DNA of 64,000 nt from Alistipes sp. (GTDB lineage Bacteria > Bacteroidota > Bacteroidia > Bacteroidales > Rikenellaceae): NCBI GenBank assembly GCA_017555905.1, contig JAFZFP010000008.1:52341-116340 (forward strand), given 5' to 3'. Position 1 is the first letter of the stretch. Each line of letters starts with the position of its first letter. Below the pieces are notes generated by a model. That model saw nothing but the letters and a program-made list of their open reading frames with translations, was not told the origin of the DNA and made no database searches. Below, in pieces: positions 1 to 9,113 of this stretch. The position numbers were made by a program, and so were the translations under genes.

Positions 1-740
1 GTGCCACACTAATTTTCTTCGACATACCACTTCTGAACTCACCATTTTCGACCCCAAAGGAGTTCCTACAGATACTCTCTGGCACAGTACTTATCAACCT
101 GATAACCATCACTATATGTATATTAGTCAGGCTATCCATCACCTCTCGCAACCAACTTCTTCAGGAGCGAGAACTCAAGCACCGAAGCCAATACCAATAC
201 GAGCGACTTAAGCAACAGATAAACCCCCACTTTCTGTTCAACTCCTTGGGCATCCTCGACTACCTCGTACAGGAGAATGAGACCGAGCGCGCGAGTGCCT
301 TTATCCACAAACTTGCGTGTATGTATCGCTATCTGCTCAGCAACGACGACAAGGTATTGGTAAAACTCTCCGACGAACTCGACTTCACCTCCAAATACAT
401 AGATCTTCTTGCTGAGCGTTTCCCCGAAGGAATGGTCTTTGAGGTAGATATTGACGAGGCAAAACACGATCTCTATGTTGTCCCTTGTGCGCTACAACTT
501 TTGGTCGAAAACGCCACAAAACACAATATCGTTAGTTGCGATATGCCACTACATATATCTATTAGTAGCCACGAAGAGTATATTGTGGTGAGGAACAATC
601 TCCAGAAGCGTGTTCACGGACAACCCTCGACACACCTCGGCTTGGAGAACATTCGCCAACAATACCTCGACATCACAGGCAAGGATATATGCGTCGAAAA
701 GACTGAAACAGAATTTATTGTAAAACTCCCAATAGTATGA
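1..740 (+). CDS. LytS/YpdA-type sensor histidine kinase, C-terminal part (5' end outside window)
   Basis: Reading frame 3 is open from the window edge to the TGA at 738-740, so the gene starts upstream and only its C-terminal part is seen. A hydrophobic helix (codons near 90-135) is followed by a short coiled-coil linker and the motif LKQQINPHFLFNSL near 208-250, the phospho-acceptor signature of the His_kinase (PF06580) family. A degenerate HATPase follows, with VENATKHNI as the N box and HLGLENIRQQY near the end. The stop overlaps the ATG of the next gene (ATGA), so the pair is a translationally coupled two-component system. The ligand is unknown. Confidence 0.9.
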   Translation, partial: ATLIFFDIPLLNSPFSTPKEFLQILSGTVLINLITITICILVRLSITSRNQLLQERELKHRSQYQYERLKQQINPHFLFNSLGILDYLVQENETERASAFIHKLACMYRYLLSNDDKVLVKLSDELDFTSKYIDLLAERFPEGMVFEVDIDEAKHDLYVVPCALQLLVENATKHNIVSCDMPLHISISSHEEYIVVRNNLQKRVHGQPSTHLGLENIRQQYLDITGKDICVEKTETEFIVKLPIV

Positions 741-1513
741 TTAAGGTACTCATCGTAGAGGACGAGATTCCTGCTCAGATAAACCTCAAGAAACTTATCG
801 ACAAATGTTGCGACCAGAGCCGTATCGTTATGACTCTGAGTTCAGTGCGTTCTACAATCAAGTGGCTTCAGGAGAATCCCGAAGGTGCCGACGTGATATT
901 TATGGATGTGGAACTCTCGGACGGCACCTGCTTCGAAGTCTTCGAAGAGGTGGAGGTTTCGGCACAAGTAATCATCACTACGGCATACGACAACTATGCC
1001 ATTAATGCCTTCAAAGTCAATACTATAGACTACCTCCTTAAGCCAATCATCGAGAGCGATCTCAGGCGCGCTTGGGAGCGTTGCAAGGAGCGTCTCGAAC
1101 ACCGCACAACACCCAATATCGAGACCCTTTTGGATATCGTCTCGAAGGCAAACACCTCAAATGGCAAGGAGTATAAGAAGCGTTTTACGGTGAAGATGGG
1201 CGAAAAAATTATCATCATCCCAGTAGAGGATATCGCCTATTTCTACTCCGAGGACAAGAGTACGTATGCCGTGAATCGCAACGGCACACGCCGACTACTC
1301 GACTACTCGCTCGACACAATGCAAGATATGCTCGACCCGAAGATATTCTTCAGAGTATCACGCAGTTGCATCGTCTCTATAAACTCCATAGAGAATATCT
1401 CGAAGCACCTCGGCACACGCCTAAAGATACAACTCACACCCCACTCCGACGACGAGATCGTCGTAAGTCGAAGTCGCACATCCGACTTCTTAGAGTGGCT
1501 CGACAACAACTAA
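737..1513 (+). CDS. LytTR-family response regulator
   Basis: This is a 258-residue response regulator of the LytR/AlgR class. The receiver domain (about 1-120) has the acidic pocket VEDE at 7-10, the phospho-accepting Asp57 in VIFMDVELSDG, and KP near residue 106. A LytTR DNA-binding domain occupies about 150-255, beginning at KRFTVKMGEKIIIIPVEDI with the typical FFRVSRSCIVSINSI stretch. The ATG overlaps the stop of the sensor kinase by 4 nt, so the kinase is its partner. Targets are not evident; the polysaccharide export genes downstream have a separate upstream gap, and their control by this regulator is only a possibility. Confidence 0.93.
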   Translation: MIKVLIVEDEIPAQINLKKLIDKCCDQSRIVMTLSSVRSTIKWLQENPEGADVIFMDVELSDGTCFEVFEEVEVSAQVIITTAYDNYAINAFKVNTIDYLLKPIIESDLRRAWERCKERLEHRTTPNIETLLDIVSKANTSNGKEYKKRFTVKMGEKIIIIPVEDIAYFYSEDKSTYAVNRNGTRRLLDYSLDTMQDMLDPKIFFRVSRSCIVSINSIENISKHLGTRLKIQLTPHSDDEIVVSRSRTSDFLEWLDNN

Positions 1514-1560
1514 AGTTTCAACTTTAGATGCGCTACCTACCATTATTTGCATAATTTTTG

Positions 1561-1568
1561 TACCTTTG
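1561..1568 (+). promoter_or_regulatory. Candidate -7 box for the polysaccharide export genes
   Basis: TACCTTTG matches the Bacteroidota -7 consensus TAnnTTTG and lies 60 nt before the ATG at 1629 in the only gap ahead of the export genes. No TTTG lies at the usual 19-21 nt upstream, so the promoter may be weak or activator dependent. Confidence 0.5.
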
Positions 1569-1628
1569 TACAAATTAATCAGCGCACACATTTTTTAGGG
1601 TGTAAAACATTTTACCGCATTAGTAATT

Positions 1629-2417
1629 ATGAACTATCTAAGAGTTGTTATCGTGGCGTTTGCGCTCCTCTTTGCGGGTTGCAACGCACAGAAGAACGTC
1701 CTCTACATACAAGACATTGAGAGTGGCACCGAGGTATCGCTCCCTGAGGAGTATATCATACGCCTGAAACCCCTCGACCAAATTACCGTGGTGGTGAATA
1801 GCAAGAATCCCGAGTTGGCCACCCCATTCAACTCATCATCGAGTTATAACGCCTTGGTGGGTACGGTAGCAAATACCGCTACAGAGAGCAACTTGCAGGT
1901 ACTTACCATCGACGAGGAGGGCTACATCACCCTTCCTATCATTGGCAAGATTCAGTGTGCTGGGCTTACCCGTATGGAACTTGCACACAACATCGAAAAC
2001 CGTATCCGCGAGGCTGGCTACATCGCTGACCCTCAGGTAAACGTGCGCTTTGCAAACCTCACTATATCTGTTGTGGGCGAGGTGAACAAGCCTGGCCGTT
2101 ACGACATCGAGCGCGACCAGTTATCTATATTCGAGGCTTTGGCCTTGGCTGGCGATATGACCATCTATGGTAGCCGTGAGGATGTAGCAATAATAAGGGA
2201 GCAGAACGGCAAAAACATAATCACGAAACTCGACCTTCGTAACCCCGAATGTCTCTCGTCAGACTACTATTACCTCGAGCAGAACGACGTAATCATCGTA
2301 AGCCCAAACAAGTATAAGGCTGCTACGGCAGAGATAAATCAGAATCGCACATTCTGGATATCAATCACCTCAACAGCGATAGCCTTGGCTACCCTATTAC
2401 TCACAATCTTCCTTTAG
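1629..2417 (+). CDS. Wza-like polysaccharide export outer-membrane lipoprotein
   Basis: A 262-residue lipoprotein: the signal sequence ends in a lipobox, LLFAGC, with Cys19 as the lipidation site. A Poly_export (PES) domain follows at about 40-125 and a SLBB-type domain at about 130-215 (VVGEVNKPGRYDIERDQLSIFEALALAGD). A C-terminal hydrophobic helix (about 240-262) is typical of Bacteroidota Wza homologues. By family it forms the outer-membrane exit channel for capsule or exopolysaccharide. It is followed after 41 nt by the Wzc-like kinase. No glycosyltransferase, Wzx or Wzy is present nearby, so the polymer must be made from genes elsewhere. Confidence 0.92.
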   Translation: MNYLRVVIVAFALLFAGCNAQKNVLYIQDIESGTEVSLPEEYIIRLKPLDQITVVVNSKNPELATPFNSSSSYNALVGTVANTATESNLQVLTIDEEGYITLPIIGKIQCAGLTRMELAHNIENRIREAGYIADPQVNVRFANLTISVVGEVNKPGRYDIERDQLSIFEALALAGDMTIYGSREDVAIIREQNGKNIITKLDLRNPECLSSDYYYLEQNDVIIVSPNKYKAATAEINQNRTFWISITSTAIALATLLLTIFL

Positions 2418-2458
2418 TCTAAGAGGCTAATAATAAGAATCATAACATCCACTATAAT

Positions 2459-4864
2459 ATGGCAGATATCAACGAATCGATGAAGAACAAGGAGGCCATA
2501 ATAAATAGGCTCTCCATACACGACATCCTCAACATCATACTTTCGAATTGGTACTGGTTTATCATCTCGCTCCTCCTCTTTGGTGCTGGAGCCTACGCCT
2601 ACCTACGCTACACTACCCCTATCTATCAGCGTACCGCAACGGTGCTTGTGAAGGACTCACGTAAGGGCTCAGGTAGCGAGGTTACTGCCTTCAACGACAT
2701 CATCGGTGGCATTAGCCGTCGCTCGGTGGACAACGAGTTGCACATCTTCCAGTCGCGCCACCTTATGGAGCAGGTGGTGAAGCGCTACGACCTCACCACA
2801 CAATATCTCTCGAAGGGTCGCGTATATACTGCGGATATGTACGGCAGAACACCCGTTATTGTGAAGTTCCTCGGAGCAACACCCTCGGGCATCACATCCT
2901 TCAAATATAACATATCCGACAACGGAGGACTCAGACTCACGAACTTCACCGACAACGAGGACGTGACAATCGAGTGTGCCATAGGAGATACTATCGTCAC
3001 CCCTCTGGGAGAGATTACAACCATCGCAACACCCTATATAGCACGCTATGGCGACAACGAGATTATCGTGCGCCACCTGCCACTAAATGAGGTTACGGAG
3101 ACCTACCGCAAGCGTCTCAAGTGTGAGATTTCGGACAAGCAGGCCTCGGTGATACGCCTTACGATGGTAGATGCTGTACCACTTAGGGCCGAGAACGTAA
3201 TCAACGGAATTATTGATGCTTATAACGTAGATGCTATCAAGGATAAGCAGGCTATATCGAACCTAACCGAGGAGTTTATCAACGAGCGTTTGGAGACCCT
3301 CAGCCACGAGTTGAACCTTGCCGACAGCGACATCGCCACCTACAAGCAGGAGAATCGCCTCTACAACATTGCCGAGGAGGCCGCTATGAGTGCCGAGGAG
3401 GCTAAGCGCCTCAAGCGCGATGCACTCTCATTAGAGGCCAACTTGGAGATGGCCGAGTACATCTACAACTACCTAAACGACGAGAGCCGTGCCTTGGCGA
3501 TGATTCCAGCCTCAACCATAACCCTCAGCGATGCATCATCGGCATTGGCTACGCAGATAGACCTCTACAACAAGAGTCTATTGGAGTATCAGCGCCTCAT
3601 CGCTGGCTCGTCGGAGAGCAACCCCACTATAGTGGACCTACGCAATGACATCTCAAATATGCGCTCGGCGATTATCCTATCGTTGGAGTCTCACATAGAG
3701 GGACTTAAGTTACAGATGGGCCATATCGCTCGCCAGCAGACCGAGACCGACAGATATATGCAGAGTTCGCCAAAGAGGGAGAAGGAGATGCTCTCAAAGG
3801 CTCGCCAGCAGAAGGTTAAGGAGGAGTTATACATCTACCTGCTCACCAAACTCGAGGAGAACTCCTTGGCAGGTGCTACGGCCGAGAGCAACGCCCGCAT
3901 CATCGACAAGGCCTACGGTAGCAACAAGCCTATAAGTCCAAAGCGACGAATGACGATAGCGGTAGCCCTCCTCTTGGGTCTTGCTACCCCATTCGTAATC
4001 CTCTACCTACGCGAGATAATGAATACCTCAGTGCGTTCACGCCGAGACCTCGACGATGTCCTCACCATACCTTTCTTGGGCGACATCCCTGAGCATAGTG
4101 GCCACCTCGACAGCCCTATCGTTGTGCGTGACGAGAGTCGTGATGCCATATCGGAGGCCTTCCGTATGATACGTACCAACCTCAGCTTTATGGCTGTAGA
4201 TAGACCTATTCAGGTGATTATGTTCACCTCATCGATACCTCATAGTGGCAAAACCTTCGTGTCGTCGAACCTCGCAATGACGCTCACCACATCGGGCAAG
4301 CGTGTGCTTATCATCGATATCGACCTTCGTCGTAGAACACTTTCAAAGATACTTGGCCATCGCAACGACAGACGAGGACTGACAAGCTATCTTAGCGGAA
4401 AAATCGCCTCACTCGATGGCATAATTTCGCCAAGTGGCATCGACGAAAACCTCGACATCATCTATGCTGGTCCTCAGCCACCAAACCCTGCCGAGATGCT
4501 TATGTCGTCGCACATAGACGACCTATTCAAGGAGTTGCGCTCACGCTACGACTACATCATCCTCGACAGCGTACCAGCAATGGCCGTGGCCGATGCTATG
4601 ATTATCGACCGTCTGGTAGACCTTACGGTTTATGTCATCCGTGAGGGCCACCTCGACCGTCGCCACCTCCCTGAGATCGAGAAACTATACCGCGAAAAGA
4701 AGTTCCATAATCTCAGCACCATACTCAATGGCGTGACCACTCGCAAGCGTGCCTACGGCTATGGCTACACCTATGGCTACGGCTACTTTGCCGAGAATGA
4801 GCAGAATACGAAGTGGAGTCGAGGTTGGAACTACATCAGGAGCCTATTCCGTCGTCGCAACTAA
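2459..4864 (+). CDS. Wzc-like chain-length determinant and BY-type tyrosine kinase
   Basis: An 801-residue inner-membrane protein. A Wzz domain begins after residue 20, with a first transmembrane helix at about 32-52, a long periplasmic coiled coil (about 270-470) and a second helix near 500-520 preceded by the PKRR motif of Wzz proteins. The cytoplasmic kinase domain carries Walker A SSIPHSGKT (about 590-598), Walker A' VLIIDIDLRR and Walker B YIILDSVP. The tail has a tyrosine cluster, YGYGYTYGYGYF (about 760-772), the usual autophosphorylation site. It couples chain length and export with the Wza-like protein. A HAD protein follows 13 nt later. Confidence 0.95.
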   Translation: MADINESMKNKEAIINRLSIHDILNIILSNWYWFIISLLLFGAGAYAYLRYTTPIYQRTATVLVKDSRKGSGSEVTAFNDIIGGISRRSVDNELHIFQSRHLMEQVVKRYDLTTQYLSKGRVYTADMYGRTPVIVKFLGATPSGITSFKYNISDNGGLRLTNFTDNEDVTIECAIGDTIVTPLGEITTIATPYIARYGDNEIIVRHLPLNEVTETYRKRLKCEISDKQASVIRLTMVDAVPLRAENVINGIIDAYNVDAIKDKQAISNLTEEFINERLETLSHELNLADSDIATYKQENRLYNIAEEAAMSAEEAKRLKRDALSLEANLEMAEYIYNYLNDESRALAMIPASTITLSDASSALATQIDLYNKSLLEYQRLIAGSSESNPTIVDLRNDISNMRSAIILSLESHIEGLKLQMGHIARQQTETDRYMQSSPKREKEMLSKARQQKVKEELYIYLLTKLEENSLAGATAESNARIIDKAYGSNKPISPKRRMTIAVALLLGLATPFVILYLREIMNTSVRSRRDLDDVLTIPFLGDIPEHSGHLDSPIVVRDESRDAISEAFRMIRTNLSFMAVDRPIQVIMFTSSIPHSGKTFVSSNLAMTLTTSGKRVLIIDIDLRRRTLSKILGHRNDRRGLTSYLSGKIASLDGIISPSGIDENLDIIYAGPQPPNPAEMLMSSHIDDLFKELRSRYDYIILDSVPAMAVADAMIIDRLVDLTVYVIREGHLDRRHLPEIEKLYREKKFHNLSTILNGVTTRKRAYGYGYTYGYGYFAENEQNTKWSRGWNYIRSLFRRRN

Positions 4865-4877
4865 CCATTAAGAGACT

Positions 4878-5264
4878 ATGAGCCAAATATATACCATCGC
4901 CGTAGACTTCGACGGCACCTGCGTAGAACACGACTATCCAGAGGTAGGTCTTGATGTCGAGGGTGCTGTGGAGACCCTCAGAGAGTTGCAGAGCCGTGGC
5001 CACAGAATCATACTCTACACTATGCGTTCAGGCTCGAAACTCGACGCTGCGGTGAGGTGGTTCAAGGAGCGTAAGATAGCGCTTTGGGCAGTAAACGAGA
5101 ACCCCGAGCAGAGGAAGTGGACCGAGTCACCAAAGGTATATGCCGACTTCTACATCGACGACAGCGCATTGGGTTGTCCCATAACCTTTATCGACGGAGT
5201 GCGCCACCACGTAGTCAATTGGGCCAAGGTGCGGACCTTACTGGAATATAACCGTCTACTATAA
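4878..5264 (+). CDS. Small uncapped HAD-superfamily hydrolase
   Basis: A 128-residue protein with HAD motif I as VDFDGT near the N terminus (nucleophile Asp9 and Asp11), motif II as YTMRS, and motif III as DFYIDD. It has no cap domain and belongs to the short BT0820-like group common in Bacteroidales, whose substrate I do not know. It starts 13 nt after the Wzc-like kinase and ends at a strong terminator, so it is the last gene of that unit. The position resembles that of Wzb or PHP-type phosphatases in other capsule operons; a role in dephosphorylating the kinase is speculation. Confidence 0.85.
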   Translation: MSQIYTIAVDFDGTCVEHDYPEVGLDVEGAVETLRELQSRGHRIILYTMRSGSKLDAAVRWFKERKIALWAVNENPEQRKWTESPKVYADFYIDDSALGCPITFIDGVRHHVVNWAKVRTLLEYNRLL

Positions 5265-5280
5265 TATATAAGGTATACAA

Positions 5281-5328
5281 ATAGAGAGGAGTGACCCCAC
5301 GTGGGAATCACTCCTCTCTATCTTTTTG
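5281..5328. terminator. Bidirectional intrinsic terminator
   Basis: The arms AGAGAGGAGTGA (from 5283) and TCACTCCTCTCT (5308-5319) form a 12-bp stem around a loop that holds CCCACGTGGG, followed by TCTTTTT. It separates the converging HAD gene and transglycosylase gene and can serve both. Confidence 0.85.
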
Positions 5329-5336
5329 CGCTCTGT

Positions 5337-6047
5337 TTACGACAATGTCGCAATCTTACAATACTGATCGTACTTACGCATAACCTCGCTAACGTAGTTT
5401 AACGTCTGGCCACTACCCGAGAACTTACCACACTGGACAACATCCAACTGGTAGTAGGCAGGATCCGACATCAACTTGAGATAGTTGCTCACAACTACCC
5501 ACGAATTGGGGTTCTCGCCCTGGTGGCGCGCTATGCGTCGAGCATCGAGAACGTGGCCAATGCCTGCGTTATAACTCGCAAGAATGATACTCAAGCGGTC
5601 GGCATCTGGCGTAGAGGCTGGGAGTCGCAACATATTGTCGAGTTCCGAAAGCAACATACCAGCCAAGCGAATATTGGTCTCCGTGTCGTCGATACTCTCG
5701 ACAGGCATATTGAAGTGGCGTGCCACGACGGGACGTATCTGCATAATGCCCGAAGCACCCCTATTCGACTTGAGGTTCTCAATAAAACGTGATTCGCTAT
5801 AGGCAATGGCACTCATCAAGCGCCAATCGAGGCCCTGCTCCTCACCCACCTTGCGCATTACATTATCGAAGCGCGAAATAACATACGAGAGTTCTGCCGT
5901 CTCGGCACACTGCTCGCTACGAAGTTGGTCAGCGACAATGGCCTCCTCAACACTCGGAGTATCCATCGGACGCGACTGACCTAATGATGATCCGTAGTGG
6001 GCAAGAAACATTGCCACGAGGATCACAAAAGATACTTTTTTTAACAT
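5337..6047 (-). CDS. Lytic murein transglycosylase (SLT, MltF-like catalytic domain)
   Basis: A 236-residue secreted protein with an N-terminal signal peptide ending near AHYGSSLGQ. The SLT domain occupies about 65-220; the catalytic glutamate is in AIAYSESRF, followed by GASGIMQIRP and the ILASYNAGIGHVLDA motif of the goose-lysozyme-like fold. It lacks the solute-binding domain of full MltF, which is common in Bacteroidota. By family it cleaves peptidoglycan glycan strands non-hydrolytically. It begins 43 nt after the porin gene on the same strand and no TAnnTTTG box was seen in the gap, so it is probably co-transcribed with porin and pssA. Confidence 0.9.
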   Translation of the reverse strand: MLKKVSFVILVAMFLAHYGSSLGQSRPMDTPSVEEAIVADQLRSEQCAETAELSYVISRFDNVMRKVGEEQGLDWRLMSAIAYSESRFIENLKSNRGASGIMQIRPVVARHFNMPVESIDDTETNIRLAGMLLSELDNMLRLPASTPDADRLSIILASYNAGIGHVLDARRIARHQGENPNSWVVVSNYLKLMSDPAYYQLDVVQCGKFSGSGQTLNYVSEVMRKYDQYCKIATLS

Positions 6048-6090
6048 TTTTTGGTACTTTGTGGGCTGCTTGTACCGGGCAAAACACGCC

Positions 6091-8262
6091 TTAGTCGTAG
6101 AACGACCACGAGATACCCAACTTGAACATTCGTGGATTTAGCGGATAGCGAGCCACCTGGAAGTATTCGCCATTGCCAAACAGATTCTGGTTCAAGTGCT
6201 GGAATTTCAGCAGGATACGCATACGCTTCCATTTCGCCGACACAAACGCATCGATATAAGGATAGTTGCCTATCTTTACCTCGCGCTGGTTGTAGAAGGT
6301 CGAAATTGCAGGGTTGTAACCTGGAGCGTGGTACGCCGTATTATAGCGACCATCCAAGCCAATCTGCACACGTAGTACGTCGCGCTTCACCCAAAACTCG
6401 TAGTAGTACGAGAGGAAGGCGCTGAACGTAGGTACGGGAAGCACACTCTCATCGGATGTGATTTGCACCAATGCCCTATGGTCAAGGTGGAATCCCGCAA
6501 AGCGGAAATCCTTGCGAGCATACAAACTCGTCAGGCTCACTACATCAGAACTCTGAGCAACACGGCTATCACTGCCGTAGTAGATCATATTTCCGATGAC
6601 GCCCTGCCAAGCACCCAACTCGAGTGCTATATCGGGGACTGAGAAGTTTACCTCGAAACGAGTTTCAGACTCCTTATCGAAGGAGTTAAACCACACATAG
6701 TGGTTTGAGAATAGATTCTCCTGCCAATAGGATGGCGAGCGCAGGTCTTGCTTAAAGCGACCTGTGAGAATCAGGGGATGTTCACGAATATAGGCCCTAA
6801 GGGTGATTTCAGCACCCAAAGAGAGATCTCCACCTCGGTAGCCTGAAGGGTGATACTTAGCATCTACACCCCAATCGGCATAGTGCTTAATCTTACCTCC
6901 CGTAGCACCATAGACATACCACGAAGTGAACTTATCCTTGGTCATAGAGCCACTTATGTAGTCTTTGAGGTTGAGATATGAGTAGGTATGCAGATCGACG
7001 CCGACACCAGCATCGATGGTAGAGATCACACCATTGCGATCCCAAGGCTGTATCTGCACAAAGAGTTTATTCGAAATAACACGCTCAGAAATGGAGTCGC
7101 GCGAGGCCTCTGGGTCGATAAACCAATCGTCGTAATAGGTCAGGCCATCCACACTCTCCCACTTATCCGTTTCATCGTTATACTTACCACGTAGGTTGCT
7201 ATAGGTAGCATACTTATCGGTATAGACCTTCGACCACGTATTCAACTCAAACTGGTGTCCGATATAGACTGCCGAGAGGTCGGCCAACGAGAAGTCGTAT
7301 TCGGTAACTCGCTGAAGCGGAATGGCATAGGCCTGCTTCACGAAGAGGGAGTTATTGCGATAGTGGTTATGAGCCTGTGCCGAAGCCAAACGCATAGGCA
7401 CACCCGACGGCATCTCAAATACCGTATCGGCAATGGCCCACTCACCCACGACACCACCATTCTCACGGGCATCCACCGTATTACGCATATAGCCAGCGTG
7501 AATCGAGTAGCGCTTTCCCGTATGAGCAAAGCCCAATGAGAGGGCGTGGTTCTTGGTACGTTGCCAGTCGTAGCGACCCATAGTGCTACGAGCCTTATAA
7601 CTCACATTCGCTGAGGTCGATGGCGATATGTTCTGGGCGTGCAACAGTTCGAAATGCTCCTCACGATAGCGCTTCTGACCCGACTCAAGGTAGGTTAAAT
7701 TCGTAATCGGGGTCTTGCTGTTATAGAACGGCATATTGTCGATACGAGCGGTATAGGCATCGTAACTACGTGCAAAGATAAAGTCTGGATCCTGGCGACG
7801 GTCGAACCAATTGACAGCCTGAGAGGATTGGCCGAGACCTCCGAGAGCCATATCACCTACTCCCTTTCGATAGAATACGTAGTCGATACGCCAATCGGCA
7901 AGCGTAGTATCGAGTGGCTGGATATCTACTCTGTTATAGTCTCTATCTACATTCCATTTCCAATTCTTCAGGGCACGTACCGTGTCCTCGAAATAGTAGG
8001 ACTCAAGAGCCTTCTTCTCTCGCTTCTTGCGTGTTTCGGTCGAATCAATGACCTCTCCCTCAAGGCCCTCGCCACCATCCATACCTGGTATACCACCATA
8101 CATTCCGCCCATACCTGTCTGGTCTCTTCCGCCCAAGCCCATAGCCTGCTCACGCTGTGCGCGAGCCATAGATGCAGCATCCATCTGTGCGTACGACAAC
8201 TCTGGTAGCACAATTGCCACCATAGCGCACACAACAGATATTATCAACTGCAACCTCTTCAT
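6091..8262 (-). CDS. Putative outer-membrane porin (Porin_10 family)
   Basis: A 723-residue protein with a Sec signal peptide (cleavage near ELSYAQ) and a Gly/Met-rich stretch after it (about 40-65, GMGGMYGG). The rest is a run of alternating hydrophobic and aromatic strands ending in a C-terminal aromatic pattern (LGISWSFYD), as in outer-membrane beta-barrels. Length and layout match the Bacteroidota 'putative porin' family. The transported solute is not known. It starts 7 nt after pssA and is followed by the transglycosylase, making an envelope-related minus-strand unit. Confidence 0.82.
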   Translation of the reverse strand: MKRLQLIISVVCAMVAIVLPELSYAQMDAASMARAQREQAMGLGGRDQTGMGGMYGGIPGMDGGEGLEGEVIDSTETRKKREKKALESYYFEDTVRALKNWKWNVDRDYNRVDIQPLDTTLADWRIDYVFYRKGVGDMALGGLGQSSQAVNWFDRRQDPDFIFARSYDAYTARIDNMPFYNSKTPITNLTYLESGQKRYREEHFELLHAQNISPSTSANVSYKARSTMGRYDWQRTKNHALSLGFAHTGKRYSIHAGYMRNTVDARENGGVVGEWAIADTVFEMPSGVPMRLASAQAHNHYRNNSLFVKQAYAIPLQRVTEYDFSLADLSAVYIGHQFELNTWSKVYTDKYATYSNLRGKYNDETDKWESVDGLTYYDDWFIDPEASRDSISERVISNKLFVQIQPWDRNGVISTIDAGVGVDLHTYSYLNLKDYISGSMTKDKFTSWYVYGATGGKIKHYADWGVDAKYHPSGYRGGDLSLGAEITLRAYIREHPLILTGRFKQDLRSPSYWQENLFSNHYVWFNSFDKESETRFEVNFSVPDIALELGAWQGVIGNMIYYGSDSRVAQSSDVVSLTSLYARKDFRFAGFHLDHRALVQITSDESVLPVPTFSAFLSYYYEFWVKRDVLRVQIGLDGRYNTAYHAPGYNPAISTFYNQREVKIGNYPYIDAFVSAKWKRMRILLKFQHLNQNLFGNGEYFQVARYPLNPRMFKLGISWSFYD

Positions 8263-8269
8263 CCGACTA

Positions 8270-8995
8270 TTATTTCTGAGTTACCGTCTCACGCGCGAAC
8301 AACCAGCGAAGTGTAGACACCACGATATAGAGAACGATGATTAGGAGTACAGAGTATGTGGGAACACAGATAATTATTGCCACCGAGAGCAACAAGAAGA
8401 GGTAACGCAACCTATTCTCCTTGAAGCCAAAACCCTTGAACTTAAGGGCAAACATTCTGATAGGACTGATGAGCAACAACGATGATGCAACGGCGATAAT
8501 GGCTATCTGCTCCTGATATATTACCAACTCGCCACTCTGGCACAACATAGCCAACGACAAGAGCATCAACGCATTTGCTGGGGTTGGAAGGCCACAGAAC
8601 TCTGTTGTTTGGCTGTCATCGATATTGAACTTAGCCAAGCGCAACACCGAGAAGGCAGCGATAAGGAGCGTCACATAACCGACGTAGTGCATAACCTCTG
8701 CATTGAGACCATAAAGCGAGGTGGTCGAGCCGTAGAGGTCGAACATCACCACCGCAGGGGCCAAACCAAAGGTCACGTCGTCGGCCAACGAGTCGAGCTG
8801 AACACCGAGGGGTGACTGCTGTTTGAGTAGACGTGCCACAAAACCATCGAAGAAATCGAAGACTGCAGCCACGATGATTAGCCAGAAGGCTGTCTCGTAG
8901 GCGTGGTATCTAAGCGTAAAGATAATAGCCAACGCTCCGGCAATCAAATTGCCGAGTGTGAGCATATTCGGTATTGTGAACAGCCTGATATTCAT
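8270..8995 (-). CDS. pssA: CDP-diacylglycerol--serine O-phosphatidyltransferase
   Basis: A 241-residue polytopic membrane enzyme of the CDP-alcohol phosphatidyltransferase family. The catalytic signature D-G-x2-A-R-x8-G-x3-D-x3-D is complete, starting at DFFDGFVARLLKQQ and ending LDSLADD (about 47-75). Several transmembrane helices follow. It makes phosphatidylserine from CDP-diacylglycerol and serine, the precursor of phosphatidylethanolamine. It is the first gene of the minus-strand unit; a TATCTTTG -7 box on the minus strand lies at 9063-9070, and an inverted repeat (9023-9055) lies in its leader. It diverges from manC. Confidence 0.93.
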   Translation of the reverse strand: MNIRLFTIPNMLTLGNLIAGALAIIFTLRYHAYETAFWLIIVAAVFDFFDGFVARLLKQQSPLGVQLDSLADDVTFGLAPAVVMFDLYGSTTSLYGLNAEVMHYVGYVTLLIAAFSVLRLAKFNIDDSQTTEFCGLPTPANALMLLSLAMLCQSGELVIYQEQIAIIAVASSLLLISPIRMFALKFKGFGFKENRLRYLFLLLSVAIIICVPTYSVLLIIVLYIVVSTLRWLFARETVTQK

Positions 8996-9022
8996 ATCTT
9001 TATTCCTATATTTCGTTTCGTT

Positions 9023-9055
9023 TTTGGCACGATAATCGTTTTAAATTGTGCCAAA
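9023..9055. repeat. Inverted repeat between pssA and manC
   Basis: TTTGGCAC (9023-9030) and GTGCCAAA (9048-9055) are perfect 8-bp inverted arms with a 17-nt AT-rich spacer. The element sits in the pssA leader and ends 3 nt before the -33 box of the manC promoter, so it could be an operator or an mRNA hairpin. Confidence 0.6.
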
Positions 9056-9058
9056 TAT

Positions 9059-9090
9059 TTTGCAAAGATACAAAAATAATTTTATCTTTG
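9059..9090 (+). promoter_or_regulatory. manC promoter
   Basis: TTTG (9059-9062), a 20-nt spacer and TATCTTTG (9083-9090) match the Bacteroidota -33/-7 consensus; the start codon is at 9114. The minus-strand -7 box for pssA (9063-9070) lies within the same stretch, so the two promoters overlap. Confidence 0.8.
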
Positions 9091-9113
9091 TGTAAATTTG
9101 TAAAATTTAGGCT

